The notes under the pieces are model-generated. The model had not been told where the DNA came from, did no database searches, and worked only from the letters and a program-made list of their open reading frames with translations. This document shows positions 21,111-33,923 of a stretch of 64,000 bases of DNA, piece after piece. The position numbers and the translations under genes are program-made. The first letter of the stretch is position 1, and every line of letters starts with the position of its first letter. Origin of the DNA: an uncultured bacterium (GTDB lineage: Bacteria > Patescibacteriota > Gracilibacteria > BD1-5 > UBA2023); assembly GCA_903908595.1 (NCBI GenBank), contig CAIVSN010000142.1, positions 20,058-84,057 of the forward strand, written 5' to 3'.

Positions 21111-21123
21111 TGTCAGGTTCAAA

Positions 21124-21155
21124 AAAACTCCCGGGAGGACCGGGAGTTTTCTTGT
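21124..21155. terminator. Hairpin terminator
   Basis: AAAAAAACTCCCGG-GAGGA-CCGGGAGTTTTCTT. Confidence 0.6.
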
Positions 21156-21218
21156 GATACAATCGATTCAAGGAATCCTGGAGAGGAGTCCGCGTTTTCT
21201 TATGATATAATCTACTCT

Positions 21219-21341
21219 GGAAACCTTGGAAAAACGATGGAATCCGAAGTCTATTTCGAGCACCGTAGCGAGGCGTGGCAGCGCCACGTTGAGCGAGGAG
21301 CGCAGAAATAGACAAGGAGTTCACGTTTTGCCAGGGTTTCC
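21219..21341. repeat. E2 palindromic repeat
   Basis: GGAAACCTTGG..AAACG...GTCTATTTCGAG...GGCGTGGCAGCGCCACG...CAGAAATAGAC...CGTTTTGCCAGGGTTTCC. Confidence 0.75.
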
Positions 21342-22117
21342 TACACGGATTTCCGCTTTCTCGCGAACATGAACGCAAGCGCGAGGAGCATGGCGAGCCC
21401 CATGAAAAGAAGGGTGTCGGCAGCTCCGGTCTTGACCTTGGTAGCTCCGGTAGGAACCGGGGTGGTTGTCGGAGGCGTCGGGGGAGTCGTGGGCGTTACC
21501 GGAATGACGGCAGCGGCCGTAGCAACGCTCGCCTTAAACGCGGCACATTCCAAATGGCTTACAAGGGCACCTGCTTTCCCGGTGGTTTCGCTTACGGTAT
21601 GGTAATTCACTGGGAATTTCACGAGACCGACGTATTCTCCGTTTTTCTTGTCGGAACGTTCGAGCTGGTAATTGGCACCGAGAGAAGCTTCGAGGACCGT
21701 TACCTTTTTACCGGGCTTCAGGCTGAACACGTCACGCTTCGTTCCGCTTCCCGTCTCGGGAGTAAAAATAACCTCGGCTCCCGTCTTCCAAAAATCGGTA
21801 TCCTTGGTCGGATTGTTGAGCCATGCGGTACCGTTTCCCCCGATGTTGACCATGGCGGGGTACGTGATTTCGTCCTTGTACAGGACCACTTCTCAGGAAG
21901 TCGCATTGGTCCAAGAATCGGAGAGTCCGGTAATTTTGTCTCCCGCCTTGAGGGAACCGCCCTCGAAACATTCGGTATTTGCGGAAGTGGCGCACCCGTT
22001 GCCCGAGAATATCGGAAGGGAACAATCGGTTTTTTTGAAATCACCCATGGTGATCGCGTAGGCCGAACTGCTGACGCCAAGCATAGCGACGGCCAATAAT
22101 GAGAGAATCAGTTTCAT
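21341..22117 (-). CDS. Secreted protein with signal peptide and C-terminal TM plus basic tail (sortase/anchor-like topology)
   Basis: MKLILSLLAVAMLGVSSSAYAITMGDFKKTDCS...NATS(G)EVVLYKDEI...TGAADTLLFMGLAMLLALAFMFARKRKSV; two ORFs joined across TGA; stop TAG. Confidence 0.7.
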
Positions 22118-22249
22118 AAAAAGGAGGTTGGGGAAATAATGTCCATGCGATGATAGGCTCCGCAAAGTTTTTGTCAAAAAATAAATTGCAAAGTCTTCGC
22201 ATCCTCCCTATACTACACTCACTAATTTTCTAAGTTTTTGACAAAAAAT

Positions 22250-22795
22250 ATGTTAGACTTTTTAACAGCCGATCTTCAAAAGGCCGAAGACCACCTGAAA
22301 AACGAATTCGCGAAACTCCAGGTCGGAAGGGCGAATCCGGCCCTTGTGGAAGGGATTACCATTTCGGTTTACGGATCGTTCCAACCGCTCAGGAACGTCG
22401 CGAGCGTTTCGATCATGGATTCCCAGACCATTTCGATCCAACCGTGGGACAAATCGCTCATACGGGATATCGACCGAGCCATTACCGATGCCAGTCTTGG
22501 GCTCAATCCCCAGAACAACGGCGAGTCCATCACGATCAAGGTTCCGACCCTCACCGAAGAACGGCGGAAGGATCTCGTAAAACTCGCGAAGAAACTCGCG
22601 GAAGACGGGAAAGTCGCCGTCCGCAATATCCGGGCCGATGCCATGAAAAAAATCAAAAACGCCGAATCCGGCAAGGAAATCGGGGAAGATATCGCCAAGG
22701 GGTACGAAACGGACCTCCAAAAACGAGTCGGCAAAGAGATTGAGAAAATCGAGGAAATCCTCGCGAAAAAAGAAGCGGACATTATGAAAGTTTAG
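22250..22795 (+). CDS. frr: Ribosome recycling factor
   Basis: MLDFLTADLQKAEDHLKNEFAKLQVGRANPALVEGITISVYG...LNPQNNGESITIKVPTLTEERRKDLVKLAKKLAEDGKVAVRNIRADA. Confidence 0.95.
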   Translation: MLDFLTADLQKAEDHLKNEFAKLQVGRANPALVEGITISVYGSFQPLRNVASVSIMDSQTISIQPWDKSLIRDIDRAITDASLGLNPQNNGESITIKVPTLTEERRKDLVKLAKKLAEDGKVAVRNIRADAMKKIKNAESGKEIGEDIAKGYETDLQKRVGKEIEKIEEILAKKEADIMKV

Positions 22796-22800
22796 CGGAT

Positions 22801-25791
22801 ATGCCGGTACTCGCGACCAACACGCTATATTCCAGATCGGGTGGGATTCTCACCCGGTCCGTTTTTTGTCGCGACACCTGGGAGGCCCTCTTGAAAAACG
22901 ATCCGGTCCTGAAAAAATTCCTGTTCGTCTTCGACGGCTTCGCCGAAGAAACTTCCTACAAGCGGTTTCTGGAAGAACTCATGGGAATAAAAATCCGCGA
23001 AATCAAGAGCACTTCGGACGTATTGGAATACCGGGATGCAACGTCCGGATACTTCTGCGGAACTACCGGGATCTTCGACGCGAATCCCCGGTACGACTAC
23101 CTGCGCAAGGTATCGACCCTCGCGATCCGAAGGGGCGATGCGCTTCCGGCCAAGAAACTCGTGGAACGGCTCATGGAGCTCGGATACGAACACAGTCCCC
23201 ACCTTTCCCGTCCATACACTTTTGGCATCCAAGGTTCGGAGGCGAAAGTGCGCGACGGACACCGCCTGTTGCAACTGAGCTACTTCGACGACGAAATCGA
23301 CGATATCCTGATGCTCGACGAATCGGGCGGGAAATCGCCAATCCGGCTCAACGATGCTATTTTTTATTCGAAAAACGGGGAGTCATTACCGGAATCGAGT
23401 TCGTCCATCCAGGAGGTCGGGGGGGATTTCGCCTGGACGTTCGATCTGGATTTCCACCCGGATCGGGAAGCGTTGCGGGAACAATTTCCCAAGTGGATCG
23501 GGTTCGAGAGCTCCGGCATTCCCTTGGACGTTTCTCCGATTTCTTTCGACGGACTCGAGGAATTCGGCAAATTTATCGGGGACCACGGGGCGGATACCGT
23601 CATCTATACCGCCCAAAAATGAGCCGTCGACCGATACCTCGAACATAACGGGCTCGCGGTATCGGAAATCGTGCCGATCCCGAAAATCCGCCTCGAAAGC
23701 GCCCAATCGAAAGATACCGCCTATATCGCCGACGACGTGCTCGGGCAACTGTTCGTAGAAAAGCGTTCCCGCAAGCAAAGCCTCAGGAGCCTCGATCTCC
23801 TCATGACGCTCAAACCGGGAGACTACGTCGTCCACCAAGAGCACGGAATCGGGAAATTCCTCGAAATGACGGAAAAGGAAGTCATGGGGATCAATCGCGA
23901 ATACGTGGCTATCGGCTATGCCAAGGACGACAAGCTGTATGTCCCCATCACCGAGCTCTACCGGGTCACCAAGTATCTCGGCGAAGAACACCCCAAACTC
24001 CACGACCTCGGAGGCACCGTCTGGAAAAAAACCCTGAAGGACACGGAAGCCGAAGTCCTGAAAACCGCGTCGGAACTCCTCGACATCTACGCGAGGCGCA
24101 AGATCACGCCCGGATACGCCTTCGGGAAATTCCCGGAAAAGGAGACGGCGTTCCGATTGGCCTTTCCCCATATCCATACGGCCGATCAAATCTCGGCCAT
24201 CGAAGACATTTTCGAAGACATGGAATCCCCGGAACCGATGGACCGGCTCCTCTGCGGGGACGTGGGATTCGGAAAAACGGAGGTTGCCATGAATGCGGCG
24301 TACAAGGCGGTGCTTTCCGGAAAACAGGCAGCCATTATCTCCCCGCTCGTGGTCCTGACCCTGGAACATTTCGATTCCTTCGTCAAACGCTTCGCGGGCA
24401 CCGGGATTGGGATCGCGGTCCTATCCCGGCTTTCGGGTACCAAGGAAGCGGATGCGGCCCTCGAAGGCATCCGAAACGGCACCGTTAAGATCATCGTGGG
24501 AACTCACCGGCTCTTGGGGGCGGACGTCCGGTTCCAGAAGCTCGGGCTCCTCGTTATCGACGAGGAGCACCGCTTCGGGGTGCTCGACAAGGAAAAAATC
24601 AAGCGGCTCCGGGCGGGGATCGACATCCTGAGCCTTTCCGCGACGCCGATTCCCCGATCGCTCAACCTTTCCCTCTCCGGCCTCAAAAAGCTCAGCATCC
24701 TCACGACCCCGCCCCCGAACAAGAAACCCATCGGAACCCAGGTCATCAAGTGGGACGAAACCATCATCCGCGAAACGATCGTCCGGGAACTCGACCGGGG
24801 CGGACAGGTCATTTTCCTTCACAACCGCGTCGCTTCGCTCGCGGGAACCGCGAAGGAAATCGAGCGGATCGCCGGCCGCAAACTCCACCCGCTCCTGCTG
24901 CACGGGCAGATGAAGGCGGAAGAAATCGAAAACGTGCTCCTCGATTTCCGCTCCGGGGAAAGCAACTGCCTCGTCAGTACCACGGTCATCGAAAACGGGG
25001 TGAATTTTCTGAACGCGAACACCATTGTCATCGACCACGCGGACGAATTCGGGCTCGCCCAGCTCCACCAGCTCCGGGGGCGCGTCGGGCGGAAGGACCG
25101 GGACGCCCACTGCCTGCTCGTCTACCGCAAGGAAGTCCTGCCCGACGATTCCAAGAAGCGCCTCATTTCGCTCGTGGAATATTCGCACCTCGGCGCGGGA
25201 TTCGAAATCGCCATGCGGGACCTCGAAATCCGCGGCGCCGGGGAAATCCTCGGTATCGCGCAGTCGGGCCGGTCGAGGGAAACCGGGGTGAGCCTGTATC
25301 TCAAGCTCCTCGAAAACAAGATGCAGGAACTGCAGACCGGAACCGTGCCGCACACCACCGACGTCAAGATCGAGCTCGACGTACAATTCGTCCTGCCGGA
25401 CACGCTGTTCAACGGGGATATCGACAAGATACAATTTTACCGGTCGCTCGAAGGCATCGACAGCGTCGAAGATCTGGAAAGCACGCGAATCTCGATTACC
25501 GGGACCCATGGGGAAAACGAGGATGTGGAACGACTGTTTTTGCTCCTCAAGGCCCGGATACTCCTCTCCGAATATGGGATTTTCCATCTCAAAAAAGTGC
25601 TCCGGGACTACGTGTTCGATTTCCGGGGCGCCACCACGCGGGACATCCGGAATTTCCTGGCCATCGACCGGGAAGGGAATTTTCTCGTGCAGAACCTGGA
25701 TCGGGTGCGCGTCGGGCAGAACATCTACGCGGGAGACCTCGACTTTTTGTCAAAGCTCGTATACTCTCTTACGGCAGCGAAGCAACCGTAA
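22801..25791 (+). CDS. mfd: Transcription-repair coupling factor
   Basis: ORFs 22801..23622 and 23671..25791 in one frame across TGA at 23620; GDYVVHQEHGIGKF, GDVGFGKTEVAMNAAYKAV, DEEHRFGV, SATPIPRSLNLSLSG. Confidence 0.95.
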
Positions 25792-25806
25792 CCCACCCCG
25801 ACCAAA

Positions 25807-26805
25807 ATGGCCCCGTCTTCCCATATTTTTCATTTTACCGGCAACCTCCAACTTCGGATGGAGGCGGGGCTTTTGGCATGGCAGAACGCTTTCCGGGAAA
25901 AGCACGGCAATCTGAATTTCAGCCGGTGCAATATCGACGATACCTCGCCGGAGCGCCTGTTCGAGGAACTCAGCACTCCCCCGTTCCTCGCGGAAAAACG
26001 GCTTACCCTGGTTCGTATTACGCCCAAACCGAAGGCGAAAGAAGGATGATCCAAGAAGGAACCGAAGAAAGCTCCCGAACGGCCCTTTCCCGGGTACGAA
26101 GAACCGAAATACTGGAAAAAGCTCATCGGGGCGATACCGGAAGACCATATCGTCGCGTTCGTCGGGGCGGGGCATGTTTCCGCACTGGAAAAAATCCTCT
26201 TGGAAACCGCCGCCGTCAAGGATTTTTCCACGGACGACGTTTCCGATTTCATCCAGAGCCGGCTGCCGTTGATTTCCCCCGCCAATGCCCGGATTCTGAT
26301 GAACCGGATCGGCGGGAACATGCTCCTCCTGGAAAACGAAATCCAAAAGCTCGCGCTCTTGCCGTCCATTTCCGAAACCGATATCCTGGAAAACACCTTC
26401 GAGTCCGCCGAAGTCATCGTATTCGAGATTACCGACGCGCTCTTGGCGGGAAACGTCGGAAAGTCCCGAATCCTGTTCCGAAAATTCCACTCGCAGTTCG
26501 AAAGGGATCCGGAATTCCTCGGCTCGATCCTGGGGGTAATCCGCAAATCGTGAGTATATGCGGGGCTCGTTTCCCACGGGATTTCCCCCCGGAGCGCAGC
26601 GGAATTGCTCGAACTCAAGCCCATGCCGGCAAGGATCATGCAATCCGTTCCAAAAGGGCGGCTCCGCGCTTTCTGAAGCTTTTACGAATCCTTAATCCAC
26701 GCGGATATATTGCTCAAGACCGGCAGGCTCGTCGGTAACGACGGACTGCTCCACCATATCGAAACCGGACTCCTCAAATACAGTTTGTCTTTGAAAGGAA
26801 GCTAA
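25807..26805 (+). CDS. holA: DNA polymerase III delta subunit-like
   Basis: Frame continuous across TGA near 26047, 26551 and 26674; FHFTGNLQLRMEAGLLAWQNAF, GGNMLLLENEIQKLALL, FEITDALLAGNVGKSRILFRKF; stop TAA. Confidence 0.75.
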
Positions 26806-26842
26806 TTTGGATACAATCTCGAAAATTATTATTTCTTACCCT

Positions 26843-27832
26843 ATGAAACTCCTTACCCTACTCATTGCTTCTGGACTCCTGTTGTCCTCTTGTACTTTCG
26901 GCGGAACCGATAAGAATGCCGTTTCCGGCACGTCCAACGATTCCGTCGTCCAAAAACAGCCATCCGTGTCGACCGTTGCTCCGGAGGTCGCGCCGGAAGC
27001 CAAGCCCAAAGAAACGGTTGCCAAAGAAACGGTTGCCAAAGAAGGCTCCGAAGTTTCCGTGGATTACGTCGGAAAATTGGAAGACGGATCGGTTTTCGAT
27101 TCCTCCATCGAGTCCGAAGCGAAAAAAGTGCCCACGTATTCGCCGAACAGCGGCAGAAAATACGTACCCTTTGAAGTCAAGCTGCAAGCGGACGGCGGAT
27201 CCATTCCGGGATTTTGGAAAGGGATCGTCGGCATGAAAATCGGCGAAACCAAAAAAATCACCATCCCCGCCGAAGACGCGTACGGACCGTTGAAGTGGAT
27301 AGACGCCGGCGATAGCATCGTGGACAAGAAGATTTTTGACGACATCATCGTTCAGACCATCAAGAAAAGCATGACGCTCGATATTATCAAAATGGACATT
27401 CCCCTTGCCGATTATATGAAATGAGGCACGGAACTCCCGAAAGTCGGACAGGTACTCACCAACGAAAAGGGCATAGAAGCCAAAGTGGACAAGATTGACG
27501 ATAAGAACATTTCCGTCAGCATCGACAATTCCAAGACGAACGCTTTCTCCGGAAAGAAGTTGGAAAAGGGAACCCAAATCATTACCGAAGACGGAAATCC
27601 CGCCACTATCACGAAGGTCGGAACGGACGATATCACCCTCGAAATCAAGAACCAATCGAATCCGTTCTCCGGAAAGAAGCTCGCGGTCGGCCTTGAAGGC
27701 ATGATCCAAGACAAGAAAGTCAAGATCGTCAAGATCGACAAGGACATGGTTACCGTCAATGTCCAAGGCAAAAGCCATCCCCTTGCCGGGAAGACCCTCG
27801 TCTTCGATATCACGCTCAAGGATATCAAATAG
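26843..27832 (+). CDS. FKBP-type peptidyl-prolyl isomerase lipoprotein
   Basis: Lipobox LLLSSC; VSVDYVGKLEDGSVFDSS...GGSIPGFWKGIVGMKIGETKKITIPAEDAYG; one TGA (DYMK(G)GTELPKVGQ). Confidence 0.85.
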
Positions 27833-27838
27833 CACGGC

Positions 27839-28486
27839 ATGAGAATTTTCCTCGCGACGCTGTTTCCGAATTCGCTGAATAGCTATTTTGAGACGAGCAT
27901 CCTGAGAAAAGCTCGAGAATCCGGGATTCTGGAAATCACGGTCTGCAATATCGCGGATTTCAGCACCAAGAACACCCGGCGGTCCGACGACCGCCCGTAC
28001 GGGGGAATGGCCGGCACGATTATCGCGCCGGAACCCTGTGCCCGCGCCATAGATAACTGCCAGTCTTTGGCAAACGGTCCCGTCCGTTGGATTTGTCCGG
28101 ACCCACGGGGAGAAATCCTGGCGCAAGAGAAGCTTCTCCTTTGGGCATCCACCGAAAATCTCGGCATCCTGTGCGGCCATTACGAAGGCATCGACGAACG
28201 GGTTTTCGAAGAATACGACATTGAAAAGGTCTCGCTCGGGAATTTTATCCTCACCGGCGGGGAAATCGCGGCCGGGGTCCTCATTGACGGAGTTACGCGG
28301 CTCCTTCCCGGCATTCTCAGCGAGCGTTCGCTCGAAGAGGAATCGTTTGGCGTTGGACTCGGGGGGAAAAAAGAATATCCTCACTATACCCGCCCGGAAA
28401 TATGGAAGAACCGCAGGGTGCCATCGGAACTCCTCTCGGGCAATCCGAAAACCATACGTATTTGGAAGCAACATAATACCATCTAA
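27839..28486 (+). CDS. trmD: tRNA (guanine37-N1)-methyltransferase
   Basis: DDRPYGGMAGTIIAPEP, ILCGHYEGIDERV, EKVSLGNFILTGGEIAAGVLIDGVTRLLPGIL, PHYTRPEIW. Confidence 0.95.
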   Translation: MRIFLATLFPNSLNSYFETSILRKARESGILEITVCNIADFSTKNTRRSDDRPYGGMAGTIIAPEPCARAIDNCQSLANGPVRWICPDPRGEILAQEKLLLWASTENLGILCGHYEGIDERVFEEYDIEKVSLGNFILTGGEIAAGVLIDGVTRLLPGILSERSLEEESFGVGLGGKKEYPHYTRPEIWKNRRVPSELLSGNPKTIRIWKQHNTI

Positions 28487-28487
28487 C

Positions 28488-29084
28488 ATGAACTATCTGT
28501 CATCCGTTTTCAATCTCCAGGAACTCCAGCAATTCCTGGCCTATGTCACGACGTCGCTCTCCCTCGAAATGATTATCAAGATAATGATCAGCTGCCTGTT
28601 CATTATCTGGTTCGCCGTGGCCGTGTGGGTCATCAAGGATATCACTACCCGCTCGACGAGCATTATCATACAATCGTTTTCCTTGCTCCTGATTATCTTC
28701 TTTACGCCCATCTTCGGACTCCCCCTCTATTTGCTCATTCGCCCGAGAGCCACGCTGTTCGAACAGCATTATGAGGAAAATTGGCTGGAGAGCTTTGACA
28801 AACAGGAAGAAACCCTAACCGTAGCATGCATCAAATGCCGGGAAGAAATCGGCGCGAACGCGAAATTCTGCCCGTTCTGCGGAACGAAGCAATTCGATAC
28901 CTGCAACGAATGTTCGACAAAAATGCTCCTGAGTTGGAAATATTGCACCAGTTGCGGAACGCATCGGACGGACGAGAAGAAAAAGGGGGTTCCGAAAAAA
29001 GAATCCCGGAATATCCCGGTCGAATCCGAGGAGACTACGGTTGGTTGAAAATCGGAAGAAACGGCAATATTACCGACAGAATAA
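28488..29084 (+). CDS. Membrane protein with C-terminal double zinc ribbon
   Basis: Two TM segments then CIKCREEIGANAKFCPFCGTKQFDTCNECSTKMLLSWKYCTSCG; TGA then TAA at 29082. Confidence 0.7.
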
Positions 29085-29142
29085 GGATCAGGACGGTCAT
29101 GATGACGATGATTTTTTTTGCTCTTTGTGACATGGGAATGGG

Positions 29143-31764
29143 TTATTCGGTATAGGTTACGCCTCAGATAATGACGGAATTCGCATCAAGGTCAAATCGG
29201 ATTTCAGTATCGCCAAGGACATAGTGTTTGACAGCTATGTCCAATAGGCCGCCAATCTTCCGGAATTGGTTTTCAAAATCTATGGTATTGATCTGTACGG
29301 GGAGCAACTTCACTTCGATTCCCCCGTACAGATTGACGCCATTGGAATTTTTTACGGTAAATGCCACGTTCCGGAACGCATGGATTTCCGTTTGGAATAC
29401 GTAATCGGACGATACGGTAATCACATAGCTCTGCATCTTGGTCGGAACGGTCGTTACGACATCGAAAATGGAAATGAGGTAGTTACCGTCGACGATTTCC
29501 GCTTTGACGTTTTTCATGGCAATTGGCAAGGCACCCGAAACGATGGCAAAGTCCCCCTCGATCAGCTCGCGTTGCTTGAAGAGTTGCATCTTTGCATTAG
29601 GAGCTTCTCCGGTTTGCGTTACGATGGCACCGCTCGAAGCTACCGCTTCGGCACTCTCGAAAAAAGTCAGTTTGAAATAATTGCGAAAATCGCGCCGCTC
29701 CCTTTCTTCCGTCGAATTCGATATCACGGGCCGTTCGGCAAGGTCTTTCTTTTTCGCGTCAAGACTGACGGTCGCTTTTTGGAACGAAGCATTCTCGGCC
29801 CCCGAAGCGTCCTTGAAGACCAGTTCCTGTATCGTATGTCATTTCGGGATGAATTTGAAGGTGAACGGCCTTGAGAAAATCTTTACCGACACCCGGTAGA
29901 AGCCGTCTAATTTATAATCGTTGCCGACTTTCAGCGTTTCCGTATCCACTCAGGAATACTCCTTGAAGAACGACACGAGATCCTCGATGGTGAGTTCGTA
30001 TTCGGGACGTTCGAGACCCGTGGCTCACTTGCTCGCTTCCGAAAGCTCTATTTGCGTACGGTAGTTTTCGTAGTCCCGGAAAATACCGTACAGGGCGTTC
30101 ATTTTCTGATTCGAGTTGGTAAACTGGGTCAGGTTATTCACGCTGTTATCCTCGGTTTTTCCCAACTCGGAGAGATAGAGTTCGCGATAGTTTTTCAAGA
30201 ACGATACCTGGTTCTGAATGAGGAATTCGAGTGCCGTCAAGGATTCCTCGGGAATATTGGCCTTGTTTCTCGAAGTTTGGAAATTGGGTTTCAAAGTGAG
30301 ATTGTCCGACGTTCCATCGAAAAAACGGAATTCGATTCCCGATGCCATACGCTCGGTGATGGAGTGAAAGCTGAAATAGAAGATGGAAAGCATGTTGGAT
30401 TTTTCCACGTTTCCCGACAAGAACTGGATATAATTGTCAGCGATGGAAAGGAGCTGGGAAAACAGCCGGAAATTCGAATCGCTGGACGTTCCTTCGTTGT
30501 TGAGGAATTCTTTGAGATAGTAGGTGAACCCGAGGAATTCCCGCTCCCCCATGGACTTGGAATTCACGAGAAACGTGATGTAACCCGTAAGATTCTTCTG
30601 AAGCTCTTCCGAATCGCGTTTCCCGAAAAAATATTGCGTGTAGATGCCCGACAATAGCTTATATACCCGCTGGTTGTTCGATTTGGAATTCGGAAAAACG
30701 GTTTGGTACACGTTGGTGATCGTGCTTCCCCCGATTCCGTAGTATTCCGAGGAATGATTGACATTTACGGAATTTCAAAGCGTGATGTACTTCCGTATCA
30801 GCTTTTTCGCATCCGCTCATTCCTGCGGACCAATGGCTTCGAGTCGTTTCAGGCGATCCTGTATCTGTTTCGAAACGTTGGCGGAATCGATGGATTTTTC
30901 CTTGCAAAAACTACACTCGTCAATCTCCAGGAGGATCATGGTCTGAAGCAACGATATCAGGGATCCTTCCAGAATCACCCTTTTTTTCTGTCAATTCACG
31001 AAAAACAAGCCGAACTCGTCGATTTTATCCAATCCCTTCGATTGGGATGGATTGAATTTGGCGAGCAATTTCCGAATCTCGTCCTGCCGGTTATCGTAAT
31101 ATTTGCGGTATTCGTCGAAAAGTACTTTGGTCGTTTCGGCATTTTCTCAGAAAATCAAGGCGAATCAGGATTCAACGTAAGGATCTGAAATCGTCAAAGT
31201 AGCCAGTTGTCCGACGCGGAAAACGTCGGATTTTACCAATTTGGGCGCCAAGTCCGGATCGTATCCGAAAAATTCCGAAGGGAATATTTCCAACGTGGTC
31301 ATGACTTCTTCCTTACTGAGAAGCTCCACTCGGAGCAGGGCCGATAGGGAATAGATCCGTATGTCATTGCGGGTGTCCAGGAAGTAGGCCCCGTTCGAAA
31401 GGTGGCTAATGGTAAAATCCGCGTGTTTGACGGCATATTCCCGGTACGCGTCGAAAGCGTTTACCAAATACAGTCACTTTCCCACGGAGATGGTTTTCGT
31501 ATCCATGGACAGATCGATCTTGGGAACTTCGGAATCGTCCAGATAGAAAATCGCGTCCCCGTCGTCCAAACGCTTCGCGAGGACTTTGGTGCTTTCTTGC
31601 ATATCCACGAGCTTGCCTCATACGAGGGAATACGGGATGTCCTTCGGGAAAATCTGCTCGTCAACGAAATCCGGAGTCTTTGAAACCGGTTTTTGTCCGA
31701 GCGAAACCCCGATGAGGATGGTGGACAAAATGGTTACGAGCAATCAGTAGAATATTTTTTTCAT
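29143..31764 (-). CDS. Large exported protein (~873 aa), unknown function
   Basis: ORFs 31165..31467, 30025..30711, 29164..29727 in one frame split by TGA; starts MKKIFYGLLVTILSTILIGVSLGQKPVSKTPDF; stop TAA. Confidence 0.7.
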
Positions 31765-31811
31765 GGGTACATCATATCAGGAAATATTTGAAGTTACAAT
31801 TTATGGCTCGC

Positions 31812-32828
31812 TTATATGTCTCGACAATCTCGTTCGATTATTTCTTTATACCTTTTCACGAAGGGGGAATCCCACAGGATAAGTCACGCTTCCCGGTTCT
31901 CGTCGAGCGAATTCCTGGTAAAATTTTCGCTTCAGACGAACAGGATCGTATCGTCGATCAGGAGCGTTTTCGCGTGGACGTACGGGGACTTCGCCTGACG
32001 GAAATCCACTCCGATACCCTTCATACGCTCCGACAGGGCCTTCCGCTCGGCATCCGGCGCATAGGCTAGGCAAACTCGCACCGAAACGCCCCGTTTCCGC
32101 AATTCGGCGAATATTCATAGCAGCGATTCGTCCGACAGGGACGCCGCGAACAGGCGGACTTCGGTTTTGGCGGCGCGGAGATGCGATTCCAATTTGATCC
32201 GGGAATCGGTGGGCGAAAGGTAGGCATTCTCCTGGGAACCGCGAAAAGGGAACCGCTGGAAATCGGCTTCGAACAGCCGTTTCATGAACCCGACGGTCGG
32301 AACATCGGGGGTTTCCACCAAGAATTCCCGGTTTTTCGCGAACGATGTAGCGGTAAAATTCGAGGTAGCCAAATACAGGACGTCATCGGCCAGCACGTAT
32401 TTCGCATGATTGAAATTCTGCCGGGTCTCGTCCGCCCATCCGACCAGGATGCCCTCGTTCGCGAGCCGGGCGAACATATCCGCATTGCCCTTCGGGTTTT
32501 CATAGGGCGACCTTTCGAGAATGACCCTAACGGGAAGATTCCTCCGGCGTGCCGAAATCAGCGAATTGACGAGCTTCGTGTCCGAAAGGAGGTACACGTT
32601 CAGATCGACCGCGCGTTTCGCTCCATCGATTCTCGCCGCGAGCATGTCGCCGTTTCCGTCGTCAGGGGAAACCCAGACGCGGTGTTCGATGGGCCGGATT
32701 TCCGAAACGGCGTGCGCCGATCGGGGAATTTGCGCTTCCCACTCGCGCAATTCGGCATAATCCGAATACCGGCTTTCGCAGGAAACGCAAAGGAGCGTAG
32801 AAAACAACAGCAGGATATGCCTAACCAA
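31812..32828 (-). CDS. Phospholipase D-like lipoprotein
   Basis: VRHILLLFSTLLCVSC lipobox; RVILERSPYENPKGNADMFARLANEGILVGWADETRQNFNHAKYVLADDVLYLATSNFT and a second half after TGA (YVHAKTLLIDDTILFVSEAKI...). Confidence 0.75.
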
Positions 32829-32982
32829 ATGTGGTTTTCGGTATTTTATAGTTACGGATTCGGAATAGATTATATTTTTCTTCTTTCGGGAGCGTATCGG
32901 CAATACGTGACCGAAGAAAAAAATCGAAGATATCCGAATAGGTAAGCTGGAAAAACCGGGGAACCGATTTTGGTCAGGTATA
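32819..32982. repeat. E1 palindromic repeat, copy B (diverged)
   Basis: cctaaccaaatgtggttttcggtattttatagtt...gctggaaaaaccggggaaccgattttggtcaggtata. Confidence 0.75.
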
Positions 32983-33001
32983 CCGCCTATCGGAAAGGGT
33001 T

Positions 33002-33262
33002 TCATACGGAAATGCGAACGGAATAGGATTCCGAAGATCCGAGCGCTTGGGCGACGATTTCGCTTATGGGTTCGCCGTACATTCGGATCTCCGTCCTGGC
33101 CAGCGTATGGATGACCCGTACTTTGATATAAGAATTTTTTACGAAAACCGATACGATGGCATCGGCAAGGTGCTGCTGGCCGATGCTGACGAAATGGTCG
33201 CGTACCCTTTTGGTCAAGAGGGCCGACTGCGCGATGGGCGAGAGGATCTTACCGATTTCCAT
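33002..33262 (-). CDS. DUF721/DciA-like small protein
   Basis: MEIGKILSPIAQSALLTKRVRDHFVSIGQQHLADAIVSVFVKNSYIKVRVIHTLARTEIRMYGEPISEIVAQ. Confidence 0.4.
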   Translation of the reverse strand: MEIGKILSPIAQSALLTKRVRDHFVSIGQQHLADAIVSVFVKNSYIKVRVIHTLARTEIRMYGEPISEIVAQALGSSESYSVRISV

Positions 33263-33923
33263 AATCCAACATGGCAAAGCGGGGAATTCCCGAAGTATCG
33301 CTCCAGCTTTCGACGGCAAGCCCGTATCATTCGGCCCAGGCCTTTACCAAAGGGAGTTGCGTATGTCAGAATTCGAGCGCCAACCTCATGCCTTTGCAAG
33401 ATTCCGCCAACCGGAGCGATTCCCCGAGCAGCCGCACGATGAGGTCGAATCCGCGTTCCCCGCCCCCGTACAGGGCGATGGCGGGGTCTTCGGCCACGAC
33501 GTCTTCCCCGACGTCTTCCCCGGGGCCGACATAGGGAAGGTTCGCGAGGATCAAGACGTATTTCCCGGCAATTTTCGCGAGTCCGTTCGCATCGAAAAAC
33601 GGCGCGAGCAAATCCCCTTGGACGAATTCCACGGGAATCCGATTCGTTTCGGCATTTTTCCGGGCCACCTCGAGCGCGTCTGTGGAAATATCGACGGCGA
33701 ACCATTCCGAGTCGGGAAACCGGGAGGCTACCGACAAAATAACCGCCCCTGAACCCGTTCCCACGTCGATGACGGCGTCGGGACGGGGAAAACCCTTGGA
33801 ACGCTGAACCGTTCAAAGCACGAGCGACTCGGTTTCCAGACGCGGGGTCAGTACCCGGCGATCGCACTCCAACGTCACGCCCAGGAAAACGACGCGTTCG
33901 GAAACGCCCGGATGGCTAGGCAT
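33249..33923 (-). CDS. prmC: Release factor glutamine methyltransferase
   Basis: VTLECDRRVLTPRLETESLVL(G)...VIDVGTGSGAVILSVASRFPDSEWFAVDISTDALEVARKNAE...VLILANLPYVGP; stop TAA. Confidence 0.85.
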
